Shown piece by piece: positions 7,866 to 15,882 of a DNA stretch of 64,000 nucleotides (position 1 is the stretch's first letter; every line of letters starts with the position of its first letter). This DNA comes from Sporolactobacillus kofuensis (lineage in GTDB: Bacteria; Bacillota; Bacilli; Bacillales; Sporolactobacillaceae), in assembly GCF_042660205.1 (NCBI RefSeq), contig NZ_JBHSTQ010000007.1, forward strand, positions 95,087 to 159,086, read 5' to 3'. Below the pieces are notes generated by a model. It did not search any database. It saw only the letters and a program-made list of their open reading frames with translations, and was not told where the DNA came from. A program made the position numbers and the translations under genes.

Positions 7866-9038
7866 TCAATGGGTCAGAATTGAACCTGCACTGCGTTTAA
7901 ATAATTGCCACCACGAAGCACGCTTCACATTTTCTTTAACAATAAGTGGTGTTTTGGAGATTACGATGTTTTTCTTTTTAACGATAAAATGACCGACAAC
8001 AGTTCCTGATTTAATTGGCGCCTGTAAAGTGCCTTTCATTTGAATAGATTTCTTCAGTCCCTTCGTGCTCTCTCCTTTTTTGAGAAGGAGAACAGCGGGA
8101 CGTTTTGTTACAATTGGGACTTCTGCATGTTCTCCTTTATTGACCTTAACCAATGCCACTGTTTTATTCTTTTTAAGTAGTGGTTTTGTCATATAGGCTG
8201 CAAATGCATTATCCATTAAGGCTGCAATCTCTTTATTTCGTTCTTTCGGAGTTGGTGCGCCCATGACCACTGCGATAACACGCATTCCGTTCCTTTTTGC
8301 AGTCGCTGTGAGACAATATTTTGCTTCGTTTGTAAATCCGGTCTTTAGTCCATCAGCCCCTGGGTAGGTCTTTATGAGTTTATTCGTATTGACAAGCCAA
8401 AATTTCTTATCCGTGTTTTCACGCAGATAGTCTTCATATTTTGATGTGTAGTGGAGTACTTTAGGATGTTGCAAAAGTGCTCGAGCCATCACCGCCATAT
8501 CGTGAGCCGTTGTGTAATGATCCGTTATTGGCAATCCAGTAGGATTAACAAAATGAGTATGTGTTAAGCCTAATTTCTTTGCTTCCCGATTCATATTAGC
8601 AACGAAGGCTTTCTCTGACCCTGCGAGAAATTCCGCCATTGCTACCGACGCATCATTAGCTGATGCAATACAAATCGCATTCAATAGTTCGTCCACAGTC
8701 ATTGTCTCTCCAGGTTCAAGAAATACCTGTGATCCCCCCATGGACGCGGCGTGTTCACTCACATTCACTTTATCTTTCAATGAAATTTGGTGTTTTTCCA
8801 ATGCTTGAAAGATCAAGAGAAGCGTCATGACCTTTGTCATACTCGCGGGTGGTAACTCTTTGTTTTCATTTTGTTCGAATAGAATCTTCCCAGTCTCCTG
8901 CTCGATAACAATTGCCGATTTTAGATTAGCAGTCTCCTTATCTGTGTTTCCTTTTGTCTCAGCAAATGCCGCAGCCGCTGGAAGAAAGGTCGCAATAATT
9001 AGTGCGGCACAAATCGTCCAAATAGAAAATACCCTCAT
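7866..9038 (-). CDS. dacF: Sporulation D-alanyl-D-alanine carboxypeptidase
   Basis: DacF is a low-molecular-weight penicillin-binding protein of the peptidase S11 family that trims peptidoglycan stem peptides, and helps set cross-linking of spore wall. The 390 residues begin with a signal peptide ending near AAAAFA (residue 26). The three active-site motifs are present: SMTK (Ser66, Lys69), SAN (126-128) and KTG (232-234). A C-terminal beta domain and an amphipathic RASWWQLFKRSAGSI anchor follow. It stands upstream of spoIIAA as in B. subtilis; a SigF-like promoter precedes it. Confidence 0.95.
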   Translation of the reverse strand: MRVFSIWTICAALIIATFLPAAAAFAETKGNTDKETANLKSAIVIEQETGKILFEQNENKELPPASMTKVMTLLLIFQALEKHQISLKDKVNVSEHAASMGGSQVFLEPGETMTVDELLNAICIASANDASVAMAEFLAGSEKAFVANMNREAKKLGLTHTHFVNPTGLPITDHYTTAHDMAVMARALLQHPKVLHYTSKYEDYLRENTDKKFWLVNTNKLIKTYPGADGLKTGFTNEAKYCLTATAKRNGMRVIAVVMGAPTPKERNKEIAALMDNAFAAYMTKPLLKKNKTVALVKVNKGEHAEVPIVTKRPAVLLLKKGESTKGLKKSIQMKGTLQAPIKSGTVVGHFIVKKKNIVISKTPLIVKENVKRASWWQLFKRSAGSILTH

Positions 9039-9066
9039 GACTAAACCTCCTCACAATAATCTTTAT

Positions 9067-9095
9067 CATTCTGTCCATGAGCATTTCTTTTATAC
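9067..9095 (-). promoter_or_regulatory. Candidate SigF promoter for dacF
   Basis: On the minus strand GTATA is followed after 14 bases by GGACAGAATG, matching the SigF -10 pattern GGNNANAHTR. The spacer is one base shorter than usual. It lies about 29 bases before the dacF ATG, and dacF is SigF-dependent in B. subtilis. Confidence 0.45.
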
Positions 9096-9126
9096 AGAAA
9101 ATCACGCAAAATAATATGTCTTTAGA

Positions 9127-9153
9127 TTAATGAACAACGCAAACGTTCATTAA
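9127..9153. repeat. Perfect inverted repeat upstream of dacF
   Basis: TTAATGAAC and GTTCATTAA form perfect 9-base arms around a 9-base spacer. There is no T-run, so it does not look like a terminator. It lies about 30 bases upstream of the proposed dacF promoter, between it and the punA terminator, and could be an operator. The protein that would bind is unknown. Confidence 0.5.
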
Positions 9154-9302
9154 GAACACTGAATGGTTATACAAACTTCTCACGTGAGAGTAGAAGAATA
9201 GAGTAGCGATTGATGATGGCATAAGTTGATTATTAAAAAGGAACACAAATGAGCAACACTTATGATTGATGAATTATTTTAATAGAAGAAAAAAGAGTAA
9301 AT

Positions 9303-9344
9303 AAAAACCCCTTGGCATTGGATTTCCAACGTCATGGGGTTTTT
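9303..9344 (-). terminator. Intrinsic terminator after punA
   Basis: AAAAACCCC and GGGGTTTTT form the base of a long stem with interior mismatches and an ATTT loop. Both outer arms are A/T runs, so it can work in either direction. It lies 30 bases after the punA stop. Confidence 0.8.
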
Positions 9345-9373
9345 AGCATAAACTCATCTTTTTTAATTTTTGA

Positions 9374-10183
9374 TTAGATTGAACGAATAATGGATTTAAT
9401 TAAGGAAGTAAAATCTGCTTTGACTCGATCAGCCGTTTCTATGACTTCTTTGTGCGACAACGGCTGATCAAGAATGCCACAAGCCATATTTGTGATACAA
9501 GAAATTCCAAGGACATCGAGTCCTAGATGGCTCGCTGCTGTGACTTCCGGAACAGTAGACATTCCGACGGCATCCGCACCCATCACGCGCATCATACGAA
9601 TTTCAGCCGGTGTTTCATATTGCGGACCATGCGTTGCAAGATATACACCTTCCTGAACATGAATATTCAGTGTTGAAGCCGCCTGCTTTGCCGTATGAAT
9701 CAATGCCGGACTATATGCATGCGACATATCTGGAAATCGCGGTCCAAGTTCATCTTCATTCGGACCGATCAGTGGGCTACCCCCGAGCATATTGATGTGA
9801 TCATTAATTAACATTAAATCGCCTGGTTGAAATGAGGTATTTATCCCACCACATGCATTAGTCACAATCAATTTTTCTATGCCCATTGCCTTCATGACAT
9901 AGACAGGAAAAGCAACTTGTGCCAAAGAGTAACCCTCATAATGGTGATAGCGTCCTTGCATTGCAACAACCGTTTTCCCTTCAAGCTCGCCGATCACAAA
10001 TTGGCCTTTATGACCCTTAACGGTTGATTCAGGAAAATGAGGAAGCGAATGGTAAGGAATGCGATCCGCATCCGCTATCTCTTCTGCAAGGTCCCCGAGA
10101 CCGGAGCCTAGGATTAAACCGATATGGGGTTTTTGATTTGTATAGTGTCTGAGTTTGTCCATAACTTCTTTTATTGGTTTCAT
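9374..10183 (-). CDS. punA: Purine nucleoside phosphorylase (trimeric type)
   Basis: This enzyme cleaves guanosine/inosine and their deoxy forms with phosphate, for purine salvage. The 269 residues are of the trimeric PNP family: LGSGLGDLAE phosphate-binding loop, QGRYHHYEGY, VTNACGGIN, GPQYETPAEIRMMRVMGADAV cut here to its core PQYETPAEIRM, and AVGMSTVPEV. This is a different family from the hexameric DeoD encoded at 18530. In B. subtilis deoB (drm) lies between xerD and this gene; it is absent here. Confidence 0.95.
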   Translation of the reverse strand: MKPIKEVMDKLRHYTNQKPHIGLILGSGLGDLAEEIADADRIPYHSLPHFPESTVKGHKGQFVIGELEGKTVVAMQGRYHHYEGYSLAQVAFPVYVMKAMGIEKLIVTNACGGINTSFQPGDLMLINDHINMLGGSPLIGPNEDELGPRFPDMSHAYSPALIHTAKQAASTLNIHVQEGVYLATHGPQYETPAEIRMMRVMGADAVGMSTVPEVTAASHLGLDVLGISCITNMACGILDQPLSHKEVIETADRVKADFTSLIKSIIRSI

Positions 10184-10223
10184 GTAAATCGCTCCAGTCA
10201 GTCGATCGATACGATCTTTTATA

Positions 10224-11141
10224 CTATTCTTTTACACGAGGATGGAAACTTGCGTACAATTTCTTCAACGGCGGTCGCTTCGGAAGAGAATACCTCAGTA
10301 CAGTAGAGGAAGGTGAGCGGCCGAGCAGTTCATCAATGAATTCAAGAGAAGCACCATTTTGCAACAAGTGTGCGGTTAAGGATTGGCGAAGCGTTTCCGG
10401 TGATAAAGAAATGGCCAGACCCGCAATTTCAGCATTGTGCTTAAGGATCTTCCAAACCCCTTGCCTTGTAAGCCTTCTATTCAATCGATTGATAAATAGA
10501 GGCTGTTCAGCCTTTTCTTCCTCTGCCGATTCATGATCCATGTTCATATATTGGTCAAGTGCTTCAATTGCAGGAGGGTTAAGCGGAATAATCCGTTCAC
10601 TCCCTTTTTTTCCGCCGACACACTGAACAAATTCTAGTTCAAGATTCACATGTTCACGATTTAATTGGATGCATTCGGAGACACGCATCCCAGTGGCATA
10701 CAATAATTCGAGCATTGCCCGATCACGTCTTCCGAGCTTTGTACTCGAATCGGGAGCTTTTAGAAGCTTATTTACCTGGTCAATGGTCAAGAGGGTAGAT
10801 AATGTACGCGGTTCTACATTCGGAATTTCCAATGTATAAGCGGGGTCATGTGTCATCTGATGATTCCGAAGTAAGTAGCGATGAAATCCACGTACCGCAG
10901 CAGCCTTTCTTGCTTGTGTCGTTGTTGCATTGCCTCGATCTTTTAAATAATAGAGATATTTTATCACAACCAAGTCCGTGACATTTTCCCAAGCAGTACA
11001 ATGCTCTTGATAAATGAGATAATCCAAATATTGATGCAAGTCGTTCCTGTAGGCCTCAATAGTGTTTTTTGAGAGACCACGATCTTTGATTAGAACAGCT
11101 AAAAAGTCATCCAACTGTTTCTTCAATCGCTCACTCTCCAT
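10224..11141 (-). CDS. xerD: XerD-like tyrosine recombinase lacking catalytic histidines
   Basis: XerD with XerC resolves chromosome dimers at dif, and in B. subtilis also unloads SMC at the terminus. The 305 residues cover the SAM-like N-domain (about 1-100) and catalytic domain. Of the six conserved residues, Arg153 (ATGMRVSE), Lys178 (GGKKGSER), Arg252 and Tyr284 (VLRYSL) are present. The usual HTLRH is ETLRQ here (His to Glu249) and LGH is LGR (His to Arg275). The frame is intact and the gene overlaps yqzK by 11 bases in the conserved fur-yqzK-xerD order, so it is retained but probably weakly active or inactive in strand exchange. Confidence 0.9.
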   Translation of the reverse strand: MESERLKKQLDDFLAVLIKDRGLSKNTIEAYRNDLHQYLDYLIYQEHCTAWENVTDLVVIKYLYYLKDRGNATTTQARKAAAVRGFHRYLLRNHQMTHDPAYTLEIPNVEPRTLSTLLTIDQVNKLLKAPDSSTKLGRRDRAMLELLYATGMRVSECIQLNREHVNLELEFVQCVGGKKGSERIIPLNPPAIEALDQYMNMDHESAEEEKAEQPLFINRLNRRLTRQGVWKILKHNAEIAGLAISLSPETLRQSLTAHLLQNGASLEFIDELLGRSPSSTVLRYSLPKRPPLKKLYASFHPRVKE

Positions 11142-11382
11142 CTCGTAAAAATTCTATAAGCCTTGCATAATCATGCTGAACATGCCAAAACATGTATTGC
11201 CCTTCGCCACCAGTTGTTATTGCGCTCACCTCGGCAGCCCCAGCCCCAGGCTCCTCATACCGGTGGACATTCTGCTGATGTTGATCCATCCAAATCATTC
11301 CATAATAAAATACAGCTGTCAATAAAATGAATACTATCAGCATTTTTAATAATTGAATGGTTGTTTGACTAGTATTTTTCAT
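11131..11382 (-). CDS. yqzK: YqzK-like small membrane protein (DUF4227)
   Basis: This 83-residue protein has one transmembrane helix (about residues 10-31, LKMLIVFILLTAVFYYGMIW) followed by HRYEEPGAGAAEV, a signature of the YqzK/DUF4227 family. Its role is unknown. The position between fur and xerD, and the overlap with xerD, match B. subtilis yqzK. It is probably cotranscribed with xerD and perhaps punA. Confidence 0.85.
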   Translation of the reverse strand: MKNTSQTTIQLLKMLIVFILLTAVFYYGMIWMDQHQQNVHRYEEPGAGAAEVSAITTGGEGQYMFWHVQHDYARLIEFLRDGE

Positions 11383-11528
11383 TTTTTACCCCTGCCTGTC
11401 CTCACATGAATGATCGCTTATTCATTCATATGAACTTTGATGCTAAAAACATGCAGACAGCAGGAGTTAAATGTCAAGATTCTTCCTATGTATTACAAAC
11501 TTTCAGTCCTTATTTGTATCCATCGCGC

Positions 11529-11556
11529 TTTGATTGCTCGCTTGCCGCGGGCGATC
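11529..11556 (+). repeat. Dispersed GC-rich repeat, copy A (short)
   Basis: TGATTGCTCGCTTGCCGCGG followed by GCG is shared almost exactly with copies at about 52158 and, inverted, 35001-35020. It lies in the gap between yqzK and the fur terminator. The GC-rich composition differs from the A/T-rich surroundings. Only the core is recognisable here. Confidence 0.6.
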
Positions 11557-11613
11557 TCGCATCTTCGCTGAATTATCCGGACAAAAACTTTAAATGTAAA
11601 TATTTTTTGAAAA

Positions 11614-11638
11614 AACAGCCTGAATAGCTCAGGCTGTT
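11614..11638 (-). terminator. Intrinsic terminator after fur
   Basis: A perfect 10-base-pair stem (AACAGCCTGA/TCAGGCTGTT) with a five-base loop is followed on the minus strand by a run of T. It begins about 14 bases after the fur stop. Confidence 0.88.
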
Positions 11639-11651
11639 AATGATCAAATGG

Positions 11652-12152
11652 TCATACTTTTTCAGGTTCTTTTTCAAATTCCTTTTCTTTATTCAAACGA
11701 TTTTCTTCTTCATGCTTTTCTAAACAGCGATGGCAAATGCCATGAAAAGTCAAGCGATGATCTTTGACTTTAAAATGCCATTTACGCTCCACCACTTTCT
11801 CAACTTCTCCAAGCAAATCTTCTTGGATTTCATCAACTGAACCACATTCAATGCAAACCAAATGATGATGAAAGTGACTTGCACCTTCTCGACGAAGGTC
11901 ATAACGCGAGACGCCATCTCCAAAGTTAATTTTGTCAACAATCTTCAACTCTGACAATAACTCAAGTGTTCGGTATACTGTGGCTAGGCCGATTTCAGGA
12001 GCTTTCTCCTTCACAAGAAGATAGACATCTTCAGCGCTCAGATGATCTTGTTCATTTTCCAACAAGACTCTGACTGTCGCTTCTCGTTGGGGCGTCAATT
12101 TGTATTTTTGAGCATGAAGCTGTTTCTTAATTCGATTAATTCTGCCTTCCAT
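11652..12152 (-). CDS. fur: Ferric uptake regulator Fur
   Basis: Fur represses iron-uptake genes when loaded with ferrous iron. The 166 residues are very close to B. subtilis Fur: YKLTPQREATVRVLLENE, EIGLATVYRTLELL (recognition helix), the HFHHHLVC metal site, and two CxxC pairs (CIECG and CHRC) for structural zinc. It has a longer charged C-terminal tail (about 20 residues, EENRLNKEKEFEKEPEKV) than B. subtilis. Likely targets in this window include the feo operon, whose promoter carries a Fur box. Confidence 0.96.
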   Translation of the reverse strand: MEGRINRIKKQLHAQKYKLTPQREATVRVLLENEQDHLSAEDVYLLVKEKAPEIGLATVYRTLELLSELKIVDKINFGDGVSRYDLRREGASHFHHHLVCIECGSVDEIQEDLLGEVEKVVERKWHFKVKDHRLTFHGICHRCLEKHEEENRLNKEKEFEKEPEKV

Positions 12153-12295
12153 ACAAGCCCCTCCTTCGCAAGAACAAATCCATCGTTATATCGGCAACAA
12201 ATCATTTGAGGTTGTCGGCAATGCGGGTGATCGTGAATGAAAATTGTCAAAGAAGATGACATATTATCAATAAAACCACTGTCTATCATGGGTAA

Positions 12296-12324
12296 ATTAT
12301 AATCCTTATTGAGAATGGTGTCAA
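12296..12324 (-). promoter_or_regulatory. SigA promoter for fur
   Basis: On the minus strand TTGACA, 17 bases, TATAAT is a perfect SigA consensus. The implied transcript start is near 12289, which gives a leader of about 135 bases before the fur ATG. The leader holds no recognisable gene. Confidence 0.8.
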
Positions 12325-12328
12325 TTAA

Positions 12329-12343
12329 GTATAATCATTTTCA
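12329..12343 (-). promoter_or_regulatory. Fur-box-like site upstream of fur
   Basis: TGAAAATGATTATAC on the minus strand matches the 7-1-7 Fur core TGATAATNATTATCA at most positions. It ends 5 bases upstream of the fur -35. It could mediate autoregulation. Confidence 0.45.
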
Positions 12344-12345
12344 AA

Positions 12346-12360
12346 TTATAATTATTGTAT
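12346..12360 (+). promoter_or_regulatory. PerR-box-like site upstream of fur
   Basis: TTATAATTATTGTAT differs from the PerR box TTATAATNATTATAA at two positions. In B. subtilis fur is a PerR target. The A/T-rich context lowers certainty, and the site lies upstream of, not over, the promoter. Confidence 0.45.
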
Positions 12361-12394
12361 TTAAAAATAGTGACAACTTCTTATAGAACACTGT

Positions 12395-13027
12395 TCACGA
12401 AATGATCATCCTTATGAGAACAGGTGATACATAAGCTTCGTATCCTGAAGCAGCGGCAGCAATCAGGCTTGTACTTGCCAATACCAGACCATAATTGATA
12501 AACTGTGGAAGCATCGCTTGCTTTCTTGTTTTCATCAATAACTGTCGGAACATCTTTAAAGAGAAAGCAACTGCAAGTACTGCGATAAATAAATAGTTAG
12601 GGATCGTTAATAGATTCTGAGGAAATATACTGACCAGTACGGTCAATAGCCCCTTTACCCCCATTTCACTAATCAGAAAACCAACGGTAAAGCCAAGGAA
12701 CATCCCTTTGACAAAAATGAGCAAGAAGATGAACGGTAATCCGATCACTGAGAGCCCAAGCACCCAGATTAAAATCTGAAACTGCAGATCGTGAAAGAGA
12801 CTTTCTTTGAACAGCGCTTGGGGATCGGCAATTTGATTCTTCGCTAATTCTCCGAAGAACTGTTGTAAATAATTAAGAAGATCACTTCTGGATTCATAGG
12901 AAAGACAATTCACAACAATTGCACCGAAGATAATGCCCATTAGGAGTAATCCTGTCACAAAGGTATATAGGGACATATAGTCTTGTACATGCTGGGCAAG
13001 AGCTTTTTTTAATCGCTCGTTAATCAT
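12395..13027 (-). CDS. spoIIM: Stage II sporulation protein M
   Basis: SpoIIM is a mother-cell membrane protein of the SpoIIDMP complex that drives septal peptidoglycan degradation and forespore engulfment. The 210 residues have about five hydrophobic segments, including VTGLLLMGIIFGAIVVN (about 24-40), LLIFVKGMFLGFTVGFLISE (about 101-120) and IPNYLFIAVLAVAFSLKMF. A strong ribosome site (GGGAGG) precedes the ATG. It lies next to fur as in B. subtilis and has a SigE-like promoter. Confidence 0.94.
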   Translation of the reverse strand: MINERLKKALAQHVQDYMSLYTFVTGLLLMGIIFGAIVVNCLSYESRSDLLNYLQQFFGELAKNQIADPQALFKESLFHDLQFQILIWVLGLSVIGLPFIFLLIFVKGMFLGFTVGFLISEMGVKGLLTVLVSIFPQNLLTIPNYLFIAVLAVAFSLKMFRQLLMKTRKQAMLPQFINYGLVLASTSLIAAAASGYEAYVSPVLIRMIIS

Positions 13028-13073
13028 CTTGTCGACCTCCCGACTCGTTCGATCATCTGAAATCTATAATCTC

Positions 13074-13102
13074 ATTCTATGATTTTTTCAGATAACTATG
13101 AC
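13074..13102 (-). promoter_or_regulatory. Candidate SigE promoter for spoIIM
   Basis: On the minus strand GTCATAGT, 13 bases, CATAGAAT matches the SigE elements GTCATATT and CATACAAT with one mismatch each. It ends 46 bases before the spoIIM ATG. spoIIM is SigE-dependent in B. subtilis. Confidence 0.6.
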
Positions 13103-13134
13103 CAAGCCGGTTACTGTCGCTCTATTCTCACTTA

Positions 13135-13680
13135 TTAATGACGTAATGCCCTCAACTGCATGAATTGAACTGCATAGATAGACTTCGCATCATAGATTCG
13201 ATGATCTTCAGCCATTCTAATGGCTTCTTCCAAGTCAACCGCACGAACTTCAAGAAACTCATCTTGATCTAAATGTTGCTCCCCCTTCTTAATGAGAGAA
13301 TCTGTAAAATAGATATGTAAGAGTTCGTCAGAGAAGCCCGGTGATGAATAGAATGAGGCAATTTTTTTCATTTCTCTGCACTGGTAGCCCGTCTCTTCCT
13401 CGAGTTCACGGCGAGCGGAGTCATCAGGATCTTCTCCTGGTTCAAGCTTTCCCGCAGGAATTTCAAAGATAATACTGTCGAGTGGATAGCGATATTGTCT
13501 TACAAGAAGCAATTTTCCATCCTCATCCACAGCAATGATTGCGACCGCTCCCGGATGTTTGACAACTTCGCGGGTGGATTCCTGACCATTTGGTAAAAGC
13601 ACCTTATCCAAAAATAAATGAACAATTCTTCCTTTAAATAGTTCTTGAGAACTTTTCTTCTTTTCAGTTAATCCGTCCAT
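13135..13680 (-). CDS. nudF: ADP-ribose pyrophosphatase (Nudix)
   Basis: NudF hydrolyses ADP-ribose to AMP and ribose 5-phosphate. The Nudix box GX5EX7REUXEEXGU is complete in GKLEPGEDPDDSARRELEEE followed by TGY. The N-terminus ELFKGRIVHLFLDKVLLPNG and the FEIPAGKLEPGE strand are typical of the YqkG/NudF group. ATG at 13680 has AAAGGA about 10 bases upstream, whereas a GTG three codons earlier overlaps that site. It neighbours spoIIM as in B. subtilis; mciZ is not seen between them. Confidence 0.93.
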   Translation of the reverse strand: MDGLTEKKKSSQELFKGRIVHLFLDKVLLPNGQESTREVVKHPGAVAIIAVDEDGKLLLVRQYRYPLDSIIFEIPAGKLEPGEDPDDSARRELEEETGYQCREMKKIASFYSSPGFSDELLHIYFTDSLIKKGEQHLDQDEFLEVRAVDLEEAIRMAEDHRIYDAKSIYAVQFMQLRALRH

Positions 13681-13689
13681 TAATTCCAC

Positions 13690-13984
13690 ATCCTTTTTTC
13701 CTCAAATCCATTATTTAGGAACGCATTTCTTTTTTCATTTTATCATAGTCAGACGTTACGTTATGAACTGTATGATCATTACTCTGTGTCAAATTTTCCG
13801 AATCCGAAGTACTCGTGATCAGTAGGGAAGTCCCGTAGGCAGCTCGCACCTAATCTTCCTAATTTCCCTTTCCGAGAACTATTTTACGCAACCTATTATT
13901 AATCATGTCGTGACTATTCTTCCATTTTGATTTATAGTGTGAGCAGTGTTATTGAATTTATCAATCTATATTGAGGTGGCAATC
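13690..13984. other. Divergent intergenic region nudF/MFS gene
   Basis: This gap contains the start signals of both flanking genes and a GC-richer patch near 13820-13860 (AAGTCCCGTAGGCAGCTCGC). The patch weakly resembles part of the dispersed repeat family. No convincing gene or strong hairpin is visible. Confidence 0.4.
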
Positions 13985-15256
13985 GTGAACAGCCAAGGGC
14001 ATACACCAATGATGCAATCTAAGTGTAAGATTCCTCAAATTCTCCTCCCCGTTTATCAGTCGCAAGCCTTTCGCTCTTTGTGGATCGGCAATACATTTTC
14101 TAATTTTGGCTCATCAATTACAGGTGTGATTATTCCACTACTCGTCTACTCTTTATCTCAGTCAACAGTAGCGATGGGTTTGATTATGACTGCGTATATG
14201 TTGCCCAATGTACTCATGCTTCCCTTTGCAGGCGTTATCGTTGATAAATATAATCGTGCAAAAATCATGCGTCTGACAGACTTCATTCAAGGTTTCATTG
14301 CATTAACAATTATGAGTTTAGCATTGACACATTTGTTAACGATACAATTACTGATCATCTTCGCAGTTATGCTTGGTCTATGTAGCGGTCTGTTTCAGCC
14401 GGCTTTTTCCGCAATGCGGGCTTCTGTGTTCACGCCCGACATCCGTACCTCAGCAAATGCTTTGAATCAGCTCAGTGTTCAAGGGATGCGTTTGATCGGT
14501 CCGGCGATTGGTGGCATGATTGTCGCACTTTGGTCGGCTCCTGTAGGCTTTGGCATTGACGCCCTAACCTTTTTTATTTCATTTATTTGTCTTCTTTTTT
14601 TGACAAAGGAAGGCGAGATTAACAAAAATGTTAAAACAGAAACGGAAAAATCTTCTTTGTTCAAAGAAAGCCTCGGAGGCATTCGAGTTATCAAGAATAA
14701 CACGTGGCTCTGGGTCACAATTCTCGCTTTTTGCTTCATTAATATTTGTACATCAGGTGTTATTGTGATACTCATTCCATGGCTACTTAATGTGCACGAT
14801 CATTTTCCTTCTTATGTATATGGCTTTGTAATGTCCGGTGAGGCAGTGGGTTCCGCACTCGCAGCATTTATTTTTGGAATGCGCAAAACCTGGAGGTACC
14901 GCGGAATTATTGCATACCTTGGTGTGGGTATCGGTGTTGCCGCTTTTTTGATCATGCCATTTGTTCATAGTCCGGTTGTAATTAGTTTGTTGATGACTCT
15001 AGAAGGGCTAGGAAGTATGATTTTTGGATTGATTTGGGAAACCAGTCTCCAGGAATTCGTTGAGCCGGAGTCTTTCGGTCGTGTAGCAAGTCTGGATATG
15101 CTCGGATCATTTGCATTGCTTCCGGTCGGTTATCTATTCACCGGTTGGTTTGCAAGTATGATTGGCGGCATCTCTGCCATGGTCGTGTTGAGCATGTCCG
15201 GACTGTTCATGATCGCCATTTGTCTCTTTATCCCTGCAATTAGGAACTATGATTAA
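13985..15256 (+). CDS. MFS efflux transporter (MFS_3/DHA3-like)
   Basis: This is a roughly 424-residue major-facilitator permease with twelve predicted hydrophobic segments in two halves joined by a charged loop (KEGEINKNVKTETEKSSLFK). FRSLWIGNTFSNFGSSI near the N-terminus and the VDKYNRAKIMRLTD loop between helices 2 and 3 are typical of proton-driven drug or siderophore exporters. The substrate is unknown. GTG at 13985 follows GAGGTGG by about 5 bases; upstream in-frame GTG/TTG codons lack a ribosome site. Confidence 0.82.
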   Translation: MNSQGHTPMMQSKCKIPQILLPVYQSQAFRSLWIGNTFSNFGSSITGVIIPLLVYSLSQSTVAMGLIMTAYMLPNVLMLPFAGVIVDKYNRAKIMRLTDFIQGFIALTIMSLALTHLLTIQLLIIFAVMLGLCSGLFQPAFSAMRASVFTPDIRTSANALNQLSVQGMRLIGPAIGGMIVALWSAPVGFGIDALTFFISFICLLFLTKEGEINKNVKTETEKSSLFKESLGGIRVIKNNTWLWVTILAFCFINICTSGVIVILIPWLLNVHDHFPSYVYGFVMSGEAVGSALAAFIFGMRKTWRYRGIIAYLGVGIGVAAFLIMPFVHSPVVISLLMTLEGLGSMIFGLIWETSLQEFVEPESFGRVASLDMLGSFALLPVGYLFTGWFASMIGGISAMVVLSMSGLFMIAICLFIPAIRNYD

Positions 15257-15273
15257 GCGTGGAAAATGTTTAA

Positions 15274-15861
15274 TTAGTGTCGGGTGATTTCATCAAAACA
15301 AAAGCAATGCGTCACATGATCGTTCACCATTCCTGTTGCTTGCATAAAAGCGTAGCAAATCGTTTCGCCAACAAATTTAAAGCCTCTTTTTTTCAAAGCT
15401 TTACTCATTACTCGTGATTTTTCACTAGAAGAAGGAATCGAACCTTCCTCCGAGAAATGATGAGTGATTGGTTTACCGCCAATGAATGACCAAATATAAT
15501 CGCTAAAAGATTGTTCTTGTTCAATTTCCAGATACGCCTTTGCATTGACAATGATCGCATTAATCTTCAATCGATTACGAATGATCCCTGAATTTCCCAT
15601 CAATTGTTCGACTTTGTCATTATCATAGTTTGCAATGACTTGGGGATCAAAGTTTGCAAATGCCTCTCGATAAGCATCGCGTCGTTTTAAGATGCTGATC
15701 CAGCTTAAACCGGCTTGCATACCCTCCAAGCAAAGCATTTCGAATAATTCTTGTGAATCATAGTGAGGACGACCCCATTCAAGATCATGATAGTCGATAT
15801 AATCAGGATCGGAAGTGGACCATGCACATCTCCTCTTTTCAATCTCATGTTGTACTTTCAT
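15274..15861 (-). CDS. tag: DNA-3-methyladenine glycosylase I
   Basis: Tag removes 3-methyladenine from alkylated DNA as the first step of base excision repair. The protein shows RRCAW near the N-terminus, YHDLEWGRPHYD, LCLEGMQAGLSWISILKRRD (helix-hairpin-helix region), and a C-terminal GMVNDHVTHCFC. These hold the Cys/His zinc ligands of Tag. ATG at 15861 has GAGGTG about 8 bases upstream. It converges with the MFS gene. Confidence 0.94.
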   Translation of the reverse strand: MKVQHEIEKRRCAWSTSDPDYIDYHDLEWGRPHYDSQELFEMLCLEGMQAGLSWISILKRRDAYREAFANFDPQVIANYDNDKVEQLMGNSGIIRNRLKINAIIVNAKAYLEIEQEQSFSDYIWSFIGGKPITHHFSEEGSIPSSSEKSRVMSKALKKRGFKFVGETICYAFMQATGMVNDHVTHCFCFDEITRH

Positions 15862-15882
15862 CACATTCACCTCGATTTTCGA

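Noticed and set aside
11406..11627. 73-codon ORF on the plus strand between yqzK and fur
   Set aside because: It spans repeat copy A and the fur terminator, has no ribosome site or recognisable motif, and is opposite to the local operon direction.
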